From: Cyanobacteria bacterium FACHB-63
Lineage (GTDB): Bacteria > Cyanobacteriota > Cyanobacteriia > Leptolyngbyales > Leptolyngbyaceae
Assembly: GCA_014695255.1 (NCBI GenBank)
Contig: JACJNX010000047.1
Coordinates: 1 to 56,117, forward strand
Length of the DNA: 56,117 nt
Reading direction: 5' to 3'
Position numbers and translations under genes: made by a program. Shown here piece after piece: positions 47,780 through 56,083 of this stretch. The notes under the pieces were generated by a model. The model was not told where the DNA came from and did no database searches. It saw only the letters and a program-made list of their open reading frames with translations. Each line of letters begins with the position of its first letter. Position 1 is the stretch's first letter.

Positions 47780-47935
47780 TCGATTCGTCGAACTTAAGAG
47801 CAACCTAAAGATTCACGATCGTCATTACGATCGCTGAATCCCCTACACATAAACTGGACACTTCCTGCATTGGGTAGAGGAGCCAGCACAGAGAATAAAC
47901 TAATTTAATCAGGCTGTAGCACCTTAACTTTTCTC

Positions 47936-48607
47936 ATGCTGGTCGTTCATCACTTAAATAATTCTCGCTCTCAGCGCGTGTTGTGGCTGCTAGAGGAACT
48001 CGGATTAGAGTATGACATCAAGCACTACCAACGCGACCCAGAAACTCTGTTAGCACCAGCCTCTCTACGCCAGGTACATCCTCTAGGAAAATCTCCTGTG
48101 ATTACTGACGGAGACCAAACTTTAGCAGAATCGGGTGCGATCGTTGAATACTTGATTGATCGTTATGGTGAAGGCCGATTGATTCCTCCATCCAATACAG
48201 CCGATCGCTTGCGCTATACCTACTGGCTGCATTATGCCGAAGGGTCAGCCATGCCACTACTATTGCTGAAGCTGGTTTTCGATCGCATTGAGCAGCAATC
48301 GATGCCGTTTTTTATCAAACCCGTTGCTCGTTTGATTACAAGTCGCGTTAAGCAGGCATTCATCCAACCTCAACTAACGCAGCACCTTGACTACTTAGAA
48401 GCAGAACTTGAAAAAAGCTTATGGTTTGCCGGGAATGACTTTACGGGGGCAGATATTCAGATGAGTTTTCCGATCGAGGCAGCAGTAGCAAGAGCAGGTT
48501 TGGACAGCCGCCGCCCGAAGTTGATCGAGTTTTGCGATCGCATTCACAGTCGTCCAGCTTATCAGCGGGCATTAAAACGCGGGGGTGCATACGAGTTTGC
48601 AAGCTGA
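47936..48607 (+). CDS. glutathione S-transferase family protein
   Basis: A 223-residue GST. The thioredoxin-like N-terminal domain has HHLNNSRSQRVLWLLEELGL with an Asn-Ser-Arg-Ser site (Ser-type catalytic residue), cis-Pro in HPLGKSPVI, and ESGAI as the glutathione-binding block. The all-helical C-terminal domain ends with the GNDFTGADIQMSFP segment. Substrate is unknown; such enzymes in cyanobacteria are linked to detoxification or oxidative stress. It stands alone on its strand. Confidence 0.88.
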   Translation: MLVVHHLNNSRSQRVLWLLEELGLEYDIKHYQRDPETLLAPASLRQVHPLGKSPVITDGDQTLAESGAIVEYLIDRYGEGRLIPPSNTADRLRYTYWLHYAEGSAMPLLLLKLVFDRIEQQSMPFFIKPVARLITSRVKQAFIQPQLTQHLDYLEAELEKSLWFAGNDFTGADIQMSFPIEAAVARAGLDSRRPKLIEFCDRIHSRPAYQRALKRGGAYEFAS

Positions 48608-48812
48608 TAAGCTCACAGGCGCAGATTTTAACTCACCAAGGCAATGCTCTACACCAAGAAACTCTACACCCAGAAAGAGTAACAGTAGTCAATCAGTGAC
48701 ACAAGTATTCCTTTTAATGCAACACTCCCTTTCATTTGGAAGATGAAGCAACCTTGAGTGAACCCTATTCTAAAGTAGAAACATACTTTTTACTTTACAT
48801 AGGTATCTCAAT

Positions 48813-49637
48813 ATGACTCTTCATAAGATTAAAGACTTTGATCCAAACTACCGTGACTACTCAGGTGACAGTGATATTGTTGGGTTTGACCTCTACTCTG
48901 GTAATGACAAAATTGGCTCAGTCGATGATGTATTAGTCGATGACGAAGGCGAATTTCGCTATCTCGTTGTCCACACCGGATTGTGGATTCTTGGTAAGAA
49001 AGTATTGCTCCCGATCGGCAGTGCGCGAGTTGAATTCAAAGACCACCGCGTTTACGCAAAGAATTTGACTAAAGCCCAGGTTGAGAGCTTACCTCAGTAC
49101 GACGAAAACAATGTCGTAGACTATGACCACGAAGAGCAAGTCCGCAAGGTCTATCGTCCTGCTGCAACAACCGCAGCTTATGATCGCAGTTCTTACGGCT
49201 ACGATCGCGATCCTGATCTGTACAATCTAAATGAAGCTGATCACCAAAGCTTGAAACTGTATCAAGAGCGGTTAGTGACCAGCAAGACTCGTCGCAAATC
49301 AGGCGAAGTGACGATCGGTAAGCACATCGAAACTGAGACTGCACGAGTTTCTGTGCCGATCGAGAAAGAACGCGTTGTGATCGAGCGGACATCTGGAACA
49401 GGTCAAGCTGTTGTTCCGAGTGCCACAGACTTTGTAGAAGGCGAGATCGCTCGTGTGGAAGTCTACGAAGAAGTGCCCGATGTCCGCAAAGAGGCTTTTG
49501 TCCGGGAAGAAATTCGTGTGCAAAAAGTGGTCGATCACGATACCGTCACCTCAGAAGAGCAAGTTCGCCGTGAAGAACTCGATCTGAATGTCGATGGCAA
49601 TCCGACTGTGGATAAAGGCGTAAATACAAAACGCTAA
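48813..49637 (+). CDS. PRC-barrel and DUF2382 stress-type protein
   Basis: A 274-residue soluble protein: N-terminal PRC-barrel domain (about residues 20-90, IGSVDDVLVDDEGEFRYLVV) and a C-terminal DUF2382 domain (about 145-260), very acidic and basic in alternation (RVSVPIEKERVVIERT, VEVYEEVPDVRKEAFVREE). DUF2382 proteins, including YsnF types, are associated with general and desiccation stress; that link is family knowledge only. A clear terminator follows. Confidence 0.88.
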   Translation: MTLHKIKDFDPNYRDYSGDSDIVGFDLYSGNDKIGSVDDVLVDDEGEFRYLVVHTGLWILGKKVLLPIGSARVEFKDHRVYAKNLTKAQVESLPQYDENNVVDYDHEEQVRKVYRPAATTAAYDRSSYGYDRDPDLYNLNEADHQSLKLYQERLVTSKTRRKSGEVTIGKHIETETARVSVPIEKERVVIERTSGTGQAVVPSATDFVEGEIARVEVYEEVPDVRKEAFVREEIRVQKVVDHDTVTSEEQVRREELDLNVDGNPTVDKGVNTKR

Positions 49638-49659
49638 TTCTCGAAAACTCAAGCCTGTG

Positions 49660-49687
49660 AAGCCTCTTGTAAGAGAGGCTTTTTTCT
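49660..49687 (+). terminator. rho-independent terminator after the DUF2382 gene
   Basis: AAGCCTCT pairs with AGAGGCTT around a short TGTAAG loop, followed by TTTTTTC. It lies 22 bases after the stop codon and is a textbook intrinsic terminator. Confidence 0.9.
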
Positions 49688-49766
49688 ATCTATTTCACTC
49701 TGCAGAGGGTTGTAAATGAAGTGAACCGCTCTTTACACTCTGCTGAACTCTTATCTCTTCAATTGA

Positions 49767-50552
49767 ATGACGACAGCATTGATCACGGGAGCGTCCGCAG
49801 GAATCGGAGCGGCTTTTGCCCAAGAGCTTGCCTCTCGCGGCACGAACTTAGTTTTAGTAGCTCGCTCTCAGAATAAGTTAGAAGATTTGGCTGAATTGCT
49901 GCGATCGCAATATCGCGTCAACGTTGATGTCATTGCTCAAGATCTAACGGCTCCTCATGCAGCTACGACGATTTTTGAAGCAACACAGGCAATGGACTGC
50001 ACGATTGATCTTTTAATCAACAACGCAGGAACCGGAGACTATGGCGATTTTGCGGAGCGCGATCGAGATCTTCAACTCCAAACGATTCAACTGAACGTCA
50101 CTGCATTAGTCGATTTAACCCATCATTTTCTACTCCCCATGCGGCAACGACGATCGGGAAGCATTATCAATCTTGCTTCAGTCGCAGCCTTTCAATCTAT
50201 GCCGTATTTTTCTATTTACGCTGCGACAAAAGCATTTATCCTAAGCTTTAGTGAAGCGTTATGGGCGGAAAATCGTAACTACGGGGTTCATGTTCTCGCA
50301 GTCTGCCCAGGACCTGCTGGAAAGCAATTCTTTCAGCAAGCTGGATTTCCACCCACGCTGGTCAATCTCTCTTCAGTTGTAGAAACACCTGCTAAAGTCG
50401 TTGTGCAGGATGCGTTAACCGCACTGGAAAAACGTCACTCGATCGTCATTCCTGGCAATCCCAGTAATCAAATTTTGGCAACGCTTCCAAGATTTATTCC
50501 CCGCGATTTGGTTGCATCTTTTTGGAAATTAGTACTTGGAGCGCAACGGTAA
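49767..50552 (+). CDS. short-chain dehydrogenase/reductase
   Basis: A 261-residue classical SDR. The nucleotide-binding motif is TGASAGIG near the N-terminus, NNAG is present at about 88-91, and the catalytic Ser (in LASVAAF), Tyr and Lys (YAATK) are all intact. The RSQNKLE segment after beta-2 (Arg after the LVLVA strand) suggests NADP preference. Substrate unknown. It converges on the nitrile hydratase operon, whose last gene ends 74 bases away. Confidence 0.9.
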   Translation: MTTALITGASAGIGAAFAQELASRGTNLVLVARSQNKLEDLAELLRSQYRVNVDVIAQDLTAPHAATTIFEATQAMDCTIDLLINNAGTGDYGDFAERDRDLQLQTIQLNVTALVDLTHHFLLPMRQRRSGSIINLASVAAFQSMPYFSIYAATKAFILSFSEALWAENRNYGVHVLAVCPGPAGKQFFQQAGFPPTLVNLSSVVETPAKVVVQDALTALEKRHSIVIPGNPSNQILATLPRFIPRDLVASFWKLVLGAQR

Positions 50553-50626
50553 TAGTCTATCCACAACTTTTATCCGGTGACAGAATCCTGCCTAGAAGCT
50601 TCAGCTCACTTTGACCCTATGTTAAA

Positions 50627-51364
50627 TTACCCTTTTAGGAATGAGACAGAGGCATCTACAATCTGAGAGAACAGAAGCGAGATTCCAATCCCACACATTA
50701 CGAATCCTGTTGATCGTAAGCTATCAAAAAATTGCGGTTGTCCAGAGCGTGTCAGCAACGTTTTGCTTAGTCTAGAGGCGATCGCTGCAATACCCAACTG
50801 AATGCTCGTGAAACCTAATAAATACGCGAATACGGCTGTCATCTGTGCCCCCACGATCGCTTCGCCGTAGGCATATCCATGACACACGCCAGCGATCGCA
50901 CTTAGGACAGTGATTGCTTTTAGATCATTCTTCTGAGTTAGCAGAAAGCCAAATAGCAGGATTGTTCCAGAGATCAATACTTCAATTCCTGGAAAATTGA
51001 AACCGAGAAGGTGTAACCCGGTTCCGCCCATTGCAGACACCATAAAAGCAATCAGGATTGCCGCTCCTTGTCGTTTTACGGCTGCTAATAGCCCGATTGT
51101 CACGATAAAAGCAAAGTGATCGACACCAATCAAGGGGTGCGCTAGTCCTGACAAAAATCCTTCCCAGAAGTTACTCGGCGTTTTTCCGTCCATTGGATGG
51201 TGCGCCATTGCTGGAGAAGTCATGAGTAGAACACTCATGGCGCTTAGAACAATGAACCCTTTTGTCTGAATGCTCTTTGTCTGAATGCTCTTTGTCTGAA
51301 TGCTCTTTGCCTGAATATTTGGTCGGAAAGCAGTAAATTGCGGAGCCTTGCCGTATTGAATCAT
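50627..51364 (-). CDS. HupE/UreJ family metal permease, last gene of the nitrile hydratase operon
   Basis: A 245-residue membrane protein of the HupE/UreJ nickel/cobalt uptake family. The mature N-terminus is HHPMDGKTP, and conserved histidines follow in GLAHPLIGVDHFAF in the first helix hairpin, with about six TM helices and GVCHGYAYGEA. The signal peptide (ending PAMA) is preceded by an odd n-region made of repeats, IQTKSIQTKSIQTK, encoded by a 15-bp tandem repeat. An internal ATG would bypass it. Next to a cobalt-type nitrile hydratase, cobalt is the more likely ion, but that is inferred. Confidence 0.88.
   Translation of the reverse strand: MIQYGKAPQFTAFRPNIQAKSIQTKSIQTKSIQTKGFIVLSAMSVLLMTSPAMAHHPMDGKTPSNFWEGFLSGLAHPLIGVDHFAFIVTIGLLAAVKRQGAAILIAFMVSAMGGTGLHLLGFNFPGIEVLISGTILLFGFLLTQKNDLKAITVLSAIAGVCHGYAYGEAIVGAQMTAVFAYLLGFTSIQLGIAAIASRLSKTLLTRSGQPQFFDSLRSTGFVMCGIGISLLFSQIVDASVSFLKG
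51261..51320 (-). repeat. 15-bp tandem repeat inside the HupE-type gene
   Basis: The unit TTTGTCTGAATGCTC (plus strand) occurs three times exactly (51261-51305), followed by a diverged fourth copy. Being 15 bases long it keeps frame and encodes repeated S-I-Q-T-K in the n-region of the signal peptide. The array looks recent because the copies are identical. Confidence 0.92.
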
Positions 51365-51399
51365 TCATCCCTCACAGATCATGTTGTTTAGTTGAAGAA

Positions 51400-51756
51400 C
51401 TAGAAGCAATCTTTTACTAATTCAGCCGTTCGCTGCTCTAGCTCTTCTGGTGAAATTAGATTCGTGTCTAATGCTAGTCGCTCTAGTGCCAACAACCAGC
51501 GCTGGTAATAATCCCAGTCTGGATCATCCTTACAATGCGTAGCTTCCCACTCTGCGATCGACGCGATCAATTGCTGGCGAAACTCTTCCCACTCGTAGTG
51601 ACCTTTTTTCGATAGCGCGATCGCCATGCCAAAAGCGCGTCCTTCCCAATGTCTTTCAAACAGCAGTTCTCCATTACTTCGAGGGGGCGCATTCGGATCA
51701 ACCAGCATACTGGCTGCCGCGAACTGTTCAAACTTGACGTGCATCTGATCCTCCAA
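51400..51756 (-). CDS. nitrile hydratase accessory/activator protein
   Basis: A 118-residue protein similar to nitrile hydratase accessory proteins, which are related to the N-terminal part of the beta subunit and help insert cobalt into the alpha subunit by subunit swapping in known systems. The ERHWEGRAFGMAIALSKKG block and WDYYQRWLLALERLAL near the end match that pattern. It begins 5 bases after the alpha gene stop, indicating tight co-translation. Metal-delivery function is family knowledge. Confidence 0.85.
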   Translation of the reverse strand: MEDQMHVKFEQFAAASMLVDPNAPPRSNGELLFERHWEGRAFGMAIALSKKGHYEWEEFRQQLIASIAEWEATHCKDDPDWDYYQRWLLALERLALDTNLISPEELEQRTAELVKDCF

Positions 51757-51761
51757 TGCTC

Positions 51762-52370
51762 TTAAGCGGGGACAATTACTTTCGCTGCACCTTGCATTGC
51801 TTCGGGAGTGACGATCGCAGCAAGCTGTTCTTCAGTCCAATCCTCGGTTCCTGTGGGGCGTTCTGGCAATACAAACCAGCGAATCTGAGCACTTGTATCC
51901 CAAACCCGAATTTCAGTGGATTCAGGAACGTCTAGACCAAACTCTTGCAATACTTTTCGAGGTTCGCGAATGGCCCTGGCTCGGAAGGTTGGATCTTTGA
52001 ACCAGTAGGGCGGCAATCCTAAAACGGGCCAAGGATAGCAAGAACACATCGTACAAACAATCAGATTATGAACTTCTGGTGTGTTCTCCACAGCTTTCAT
52101 GTGTTCGCCTTCTGCACCTGCCATACCCCGCGGGAAATTCATGGATGCGATCGCTGATGGCGTATCCTCTAATAGTTGCTGCTTAAACGCTGGATCAACC
52201 CAAGCTTTTGCCACAATTCTCGCGCCGTTAAAGGGTCCCATGTCCTTTTCAAAGAACTCAACAACCTTATCAACGGTTTCACTGGTGATGATTCCTTTTT
52301 CAATCAGGAGCGACTCCAATGCCCTCACACGAGCAGCACTATAAGTTTCGCGATCAATACTTTCAGTCAT
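51762..52370 (-). CDS. nthA: nitrile hydratase alpha subunit, cobalt type
   Basis: A 202-residue alpha subunit that binds the catalytic metal and hydrates nitriles to amides. The claw motif reads Cys106-Thr-Met-Cys109-Ser-Cys111 followed by YPWPVLGLPPYW. Thr at the second position marks the cobalt class (Ser would mark iron). The third position is Met, where most family members have Leu. The second and third cysteines are normally oxidised to sulfinate/sulfenate. The beta gene lies upstream by 30 bases, giving the beta-alpha order known from some cobalt enzymes. Confidence 0.95.
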   Translation of the reverse strand: MTESIDRETYSAARVRALESLLIEKGIITSETVDKVVEFFEKDMGPFNGARIVAKAWVDPAFKQQLLEDTPSAIASMNFPRGMAGAEGEHMKAVENTPEVHNLIVCTMCSCYPWPVLGLPPYWFKDPTFRARAIREPRKVLQEFGLDVPESTEIRVWDTSAQIRWFVLPERPTGTEDWTEEQLAAIVTPEAMQGAAKVIVPA

Positions 52371-52400
52371 GATTCCTGTCCTTTATCAGTTCCACAGAAG

Positions 52401-53120
52401 TTAAGCTGGATCTTCTAAATAAGCTTCAAAAATTTGCACATAGATCCACGTTTTCGGCTCAGTCAAATTGTCCCAAATCTCATGAGAGTCAAATTTGACG
52501 TTATAAATGGGCATCGGATCGCCCACGCCATCTCCCGTTGGAAAGTAATAGCTGTAGGCGCCTGGATAGACGACATCGACAACTCCTTTCTTGGTTCGTA
52601 AGTAGCCTGGGAGTTTGCAATGCTCCGTTGGCGGTGGGTTTCTGACAGTGATTACATCACCCAATTTGAACTTGGGCTGAATATCAACATCACACTTGGG
52701 CGAATCTCCAATCCGCAAATACTCGATCACTTGATCGTCGATCGCGGGTTCTCCCCCTTGCGGCAAGGGCGCGTCTGGCTTTTCTAGATAGGCGGTCGTT
52801 TTTGCATCAAGCTCCTCTTTGGAAACATAGCCTGATTCGACAAAAAAACCAGAAATGCCACCCAACCACTTTTCATAGTAGCGGTACTTGAAATAGTCAA
52901 AGGGATTCATCCCTTCAGCACCTTTACGCAGGTGTCCCCAAGTCCAAAAGCTCTTAAACCGAGTTGGGACAGCTTTAACTGCATCTAGATGGTTACTTAA
53001 TCCCATCATGGCAACGTGAATGCCAAAGATGCGTTTTTCCCAGGGTTGAACAAATACCCGTTTTTCAAAGCTAGAAGGGGCTAATCCTTCAATTCCACCA
53101 ATGTAGTGCTGTAGTTTCAT
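52401..53120 (-). CDS. nthB: nitrile hydratase beta subunit
   Basis: A 239-residue beta subunit. The N-terminus MKLQHYIGGIEGL, the KRIFGIHVAMMGL helix, YYEKWLGGIS, and the SH3-like C-terminal domain (LGDVITVRNPPPTEHCKLPGYLR) are typical. It forms the heterodimer and part of the active-site tunnel with alpha. It follows the DUF1097 gene by 36 bases. Confidence 0.95.
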   Translation of the reverse strand: MKLQHYIGGIEGLAPSSFEKRVFVQPWEKRIFGIHVAMMGLSNHLDAVKAVPTRFKSFWTWGHLRKGAEGMNPFDYFKYRYYEKWLGGISGFFVESGYVSKEELDAKTTAYLEKPDAPLPQGGEPAIDDQVIEYLRIGDSPKCDVDIQPKFKLGDVITVRNPPPTEHCKLPGYLRTKKGVVDVVYPGAYSYYFPTGDGVGDPMPIYNVKFDSHEIWDNLTEPKTWIYVQIFEAYLEDPA

Positions 53121-53156
53121 TTTGCTCCTGCTCTGTGTGAATAATTCACGGCTTGT

Positions 53157-53672
53157 CTAAACGCGAGTTTGCTCCCTTGTGGGAACGCCTTGTGTCGTCA
53201 TCGCCTCGCCCCACATTTCCGATAAATAACCAAACACTCCGCCTAAAATCATCGCTGCTGCTGCAACGAGTGCTGGATTCTCTAGCTCTGGGGTTGTAAT
53301 GGCTTTGCCTGTCGCGATCGTGGTTCCAACCGTGGAAGCAAACCCCCAAACGATCGCCGGAATTGCTCTCAGTAAGGGAACTTTAGAAGCTTGCACCATT
53401 GCCGCACTACCAAGTCCAACACAAATCGCAGCAATTAAAGAATTACTTCCCAAAGCTGCGATCGTTAGAAGCGTGAGAGATGCGATCGCGATTCCCGTTA
53501 GATTAGACGCAATGCTCTGTTTAAGCCCTGAAGACTTACCTCCCAGGATAAAGAACGATGCCCAAGCAATAAATGTTACCCACACGGGGACAAGAATAAG
53601 TGTCGCTGTGAGATAAGTATCGATCGCACCTAGCACCCCAATACTGACACTATACGCATCTAGCTTTTTCAT
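53157..53672 (-). CDS. DUF1097 family membrane protein
   Basis: A 171-residue integral membrane protein with about five or six hydrophobic helices, matching DUF1097 (YcdZ-like) by the small-residue-rich helices and FILGGKSSGLKQSIASNLTG and YLSEMWGEAM segments. Function is unknown. It lies 47 bases after cobW and 36 bases before nthB, so it is clearly inside the operon. Uptake or release of a nitrile, amide or ammonium would fit the context, but that is inference. Confidence 0.75.
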   Translation of the reverse strand: MKKLDAYSVSIGVLGAIDTYLTATLILVPVWVTFIAWASFFILGGKSSGLKQSIASNLTGIAIASLTLLTIAALGSNSLIAAICVGLGSAAMVQASKVPLLRAIPAIVWGFASTVGTTIATGKAITTPELENPALVAAAAMILGGVFGYLSEMWGEAMTTQGVPTREQTRV

Positions 53673-53719
53673 ATCATCAGATCCTACTGATAGATGAGGT
53701 TATGTTCTTGCTGCAAAAT

Positions 53720-54679
53720 CTAGACCAGACATGATTGAAAGCCGCTTTTGAGTTCTGCTTCTGGCAACTCTCGCCCGATAAACACCATCTCATTCCTCCG
53801 CAGTTCGTCAGACTTCCAGGGTCGCCCCGGTCTGCCGTCTAACAACATATGCACCCCCTGAAGTACAAACCGCCGATCCTCATCGTCCACATTCAAAATG
53901 CCTTTCATCCGAAAGATGTTTTGACCTTGAATCTGGACGAGTTGATTTAACCAGGTTGTGAGTTTGTCGCTGTTTACAACCCCAGGCTCAACGATCGAGA
54001 CTGAGAAAATAGTATCGTCATGCTCATGCGCTGATTCGTTGAGAAACTCTGGATCAATTGATAAAGCATTTTTGAGGTCAAATGCTTTCACTCCTAGAAT
54101 CGAACTGATCTCAAGATTGCAGTTGTGAGTCCGGTAGAGTTTAGCAAAGGCATTTACTGACCGAATTCGCTGTTCTAACGCTTCGAGCTGTTGAGCAGAA
54201 ACAAGATCAATTTTGTTAAGCAGAATGACATCCGCAAACGCAATTTGTTCTTGAGCTTCATTGCTATCCCAATGCTCCCAAATGTATTTCGCATCAACCA
54301 CTGTGACAACAGCATCTAACTGCGTTTTAGATCGCATTGTTTCATCAACAAAAAAGGATTGAATGACCGGAGCTGGATCAGCTAATCCAGTCGTTTCAAT
54401 CACAATGTGATCAAACTTCTCGCGCTTCTCCATTAAGTTACCAACAATCCGAATTAAATCCCCCCGAACCGTACAACAAATGCAGCCATTGTTCATTTCT
54501 AAAATTTCTTCATCAGCATCCACCACAAGCTGACTATCAATTCCCACGTCCCCAAATTCATTCACAATCACAGCAACTTTTTTGCCGTGTTCATGATGCA
54601 GAAGGTGATTCAGCAGTGTTGTTTTGCCTGACCCAAGATAACCAGTAATGACTGTAACAGGAATAGAGCGACTCAGCAT
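53720..54679 (-). CDS. CobW/P47K family metallochaperone GTPase
   Basis: A 319-residue GTPase of the COG0523 group. Walker A is GYLGSGKT (residues 13-20), the metal-binding CxCC is CICC (Cys66-69), NKID provides guanine specificity, and a C-terminal CobW_C domain follows. Relatives beside nitrile hydratase act as metal activators (P47K type); others handle zinc or cobalamin cobalt. The C-terminus lacks a long His-rich stretch. Context favours cobalt delivery to the alpha subunit. Confidence 0.92.
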   Translation of the reverse strand: MLSRSIPVTVITGYLGSGKTTLLNHLLHHEHGKKVAVIVNEFGDVGIDSQLVVDADEEILEMNNGCICCTVRGDLIRIVGNLMEKREKFDHIVIETTGLADPAPVIQSFFVDETMRSKTQLDAVVTVVDAKYIWEHWDSNEAQEQIAFADVILLNKIDLVSAQQLEALEQRIRSVNAFAKLYRTHNCNLEISSILGVKAFDLKNALSIDPEFLNESAHEHDDTIFSVSIVEPGVVNSDKLTTWLNQLVQIQGQNIFRMKGILNVDDEDRRFVLQGVHMLLDGRPGRPWKSDELRRNEMVFIGRELPEAELKSGFQSCLV

Positions 54680-54881
54680 AATTCACCGCGATTTCTACGA
54701 TTGATCTGTGTTGAGCAATGAGATTGCTTTAGAAAAATTCTGTCTATATCTTTGATTCGATCGAGCTTGAGTTTATTAGTCTCACTAATGCCCCTGAAGA
54801 AAAGTAGTCCTTGAGACAAATTGAAACTAACTTGCTTATAGTCTTGAGAAGCAAGCGAAATGATCGATCGAGGGAACTGCA

Positions 54882-55142
54882 TCAATGCCCGATCATCCAG
54901 GGTCGTCCTCCTGTGTGGCTTCTGTTTTTTGGAGCCGGAGGCTCTGTTTCGCGTTTAACCAGTTGTGGCTCTGGGTTTTCGCGCTTCAGCCGCAGCACAC
55001 CCGACAACACAGCCGGAGGAGAAAAAATTCGTTTGGCGGGAGCTTCGCAGGTCGGACAATCAGCCGAAGACGTGGATTCAGCAATCGATCGCCACACATC
55101 AAAAATGCCACAGCTCTCACAGCGAAATTCATATAAGGGCAT
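54882..55142 (-). CDS. FmdB-type zinc-ribbon protein
   Basis: An 86-residue protein with the FmdB zinc ribbon: MPLYEFRCESCG, then ADCPTCEAPAKRIFSPP (Cys8, 11, 29, 32). The C-terminal half is a basic, proline-rich tail. The frame opens three codons upstream, but the ATG at 55142 gives the conserved MPLYEF start. FmdB was named as a putative regulator beside formamidase (fmdA), and here it follows the fmdA-like gene by about 70 bases. Regulation of this operon is plausible but unproven. Confidence 0.85.
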   Translation of the reverse strand: MPLYEFRCESCGIFDVWRSIAESTSSADCPTCEAPAKRIFSPPAVLSGVLRLKRENPEPQLVKRETEPPAPKNRSHTGGRPWMIGH

Positions 55143-55210
55143 ACCGTTCATCTCTTGCTACATGAACAATTAGGGAATGAGAACCACCCCCGTTTAATCA
55201 AATCTGTTGG

Positions 55211-56026
55211 CTACACAGGTAAGATTGGCTGATCAAAAATCCCTGTTGGAATAGCAACCGTACAACAGGCATTTGGAATGTCTACAATGCCGCTCACTCT
55301 GCCTTCGACTGGAGCACAACTGAGCAATAGATAGGCTTGCTCTCCGGTGAAGCCAAATTTCTTCAGGTACTCGATCGCATTAAGACAAGCGCGACGATAT
55401 GCAATGTGAACATCCATAAAATACTGCTTGCCTGTAAATTCATCGACTGAAATCCCTTCAAATACAAGGTATTCAGAGTAATGTGGTTCAACGGGGCCTG
55501 GCTTAAAGATTGGATTGCTCATGCCGTACTTATCCATCCCGCCTTTAATAATGTCTACGTGCAGATCGATAAAGCCAGACATCTCGATCGCACCACAGAA
55601 CGAAATCTCTCCATCGCCTTGCGAGAAGTGAATATCGCCCATCGAAAGCTTTGCCCCTTCCACATAGACCGGGAAGTAAATGCGAGTGCCACGCGACAGA
55701 TTCTTGATATCACAATTGCCGCCATGCTCGCGAGGCGGAACGGTTCTAGCACCTTCTGCGGCGATGCGATCGAAGTCGGATGCTGCCACTTGCCCTAAGA
55801 TTGCATTCTTCGGATTCGGTAAAGCAGCTAACGTTGCCAAATCGCCTTTGATTTCTGCTCCGTAGGTGCGGCGATCGGGCTGCGACTGCATGAGTTCTGC
55901 TTCCCGCTTGTTCCACGTCGCCAACAGTTCATGCGATGGCGCACAGCCAATTAATCCAGGGTGAGTAATGCCTGCAAACCGCACACCCGGAATGTGCCGT
56001 GAACCTGAGTACAGGACAAAAACTTG
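55211..56026 (-). pseudogene. fmdA: formamidase/acetamidase, N-terminally truncated
   Basis: The frame encodes the C-terminal two-thirds of an FmdA/AmdA amidase: RHIPGVRFAGITHPG, PPREHGGNCDIKNLSRGTR, GDIHFSQGDGEISFCGAIE, and VSGIVDIPNACCTVAIP. Intact enzymes run about 400 residues; only about 257 remain from the GTG at 55984. Homology continues 14 codons upstream of that (to about 56026) and then hits an in-frame TAG at 56029-56027. No N-terminal formamidase sequence is visible in the last 90 bases of the window, which instead carry an inverted repeat. The conserved acidic and metal-site residues of the missing part are absent, so activity is doubtful. Confidence 0.7.
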
Positions 56027-56044
56027 CTAAGTAAGAGTAGGAAA

Positions 56045-56083
56045 GGGTTTCATGCAAATAGCAAATTTGACAGTATGAAACCC
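56045..56083. repeat. inverted repeat next to the formamidase break
   Basis: GGGTTTCAT (56045-56053) and ATGAAACCC (56075-56083) form 9-bp perfect arms around 21 bases. It lies 16 bases beyond the stop that truncates the formamidase frame, at the point where homology is lost, and might be the end of an inserted element or part of a regulatory hairpin. Confidence 0.6.

Noticed and set aside
54673-54885. 70-codon minus-strand frame between the CobW and FmdB genes
   Set aside because: It overlaps the CobW start and the FmdB stop, has no recognisable features and fills a normal intergenic gap.
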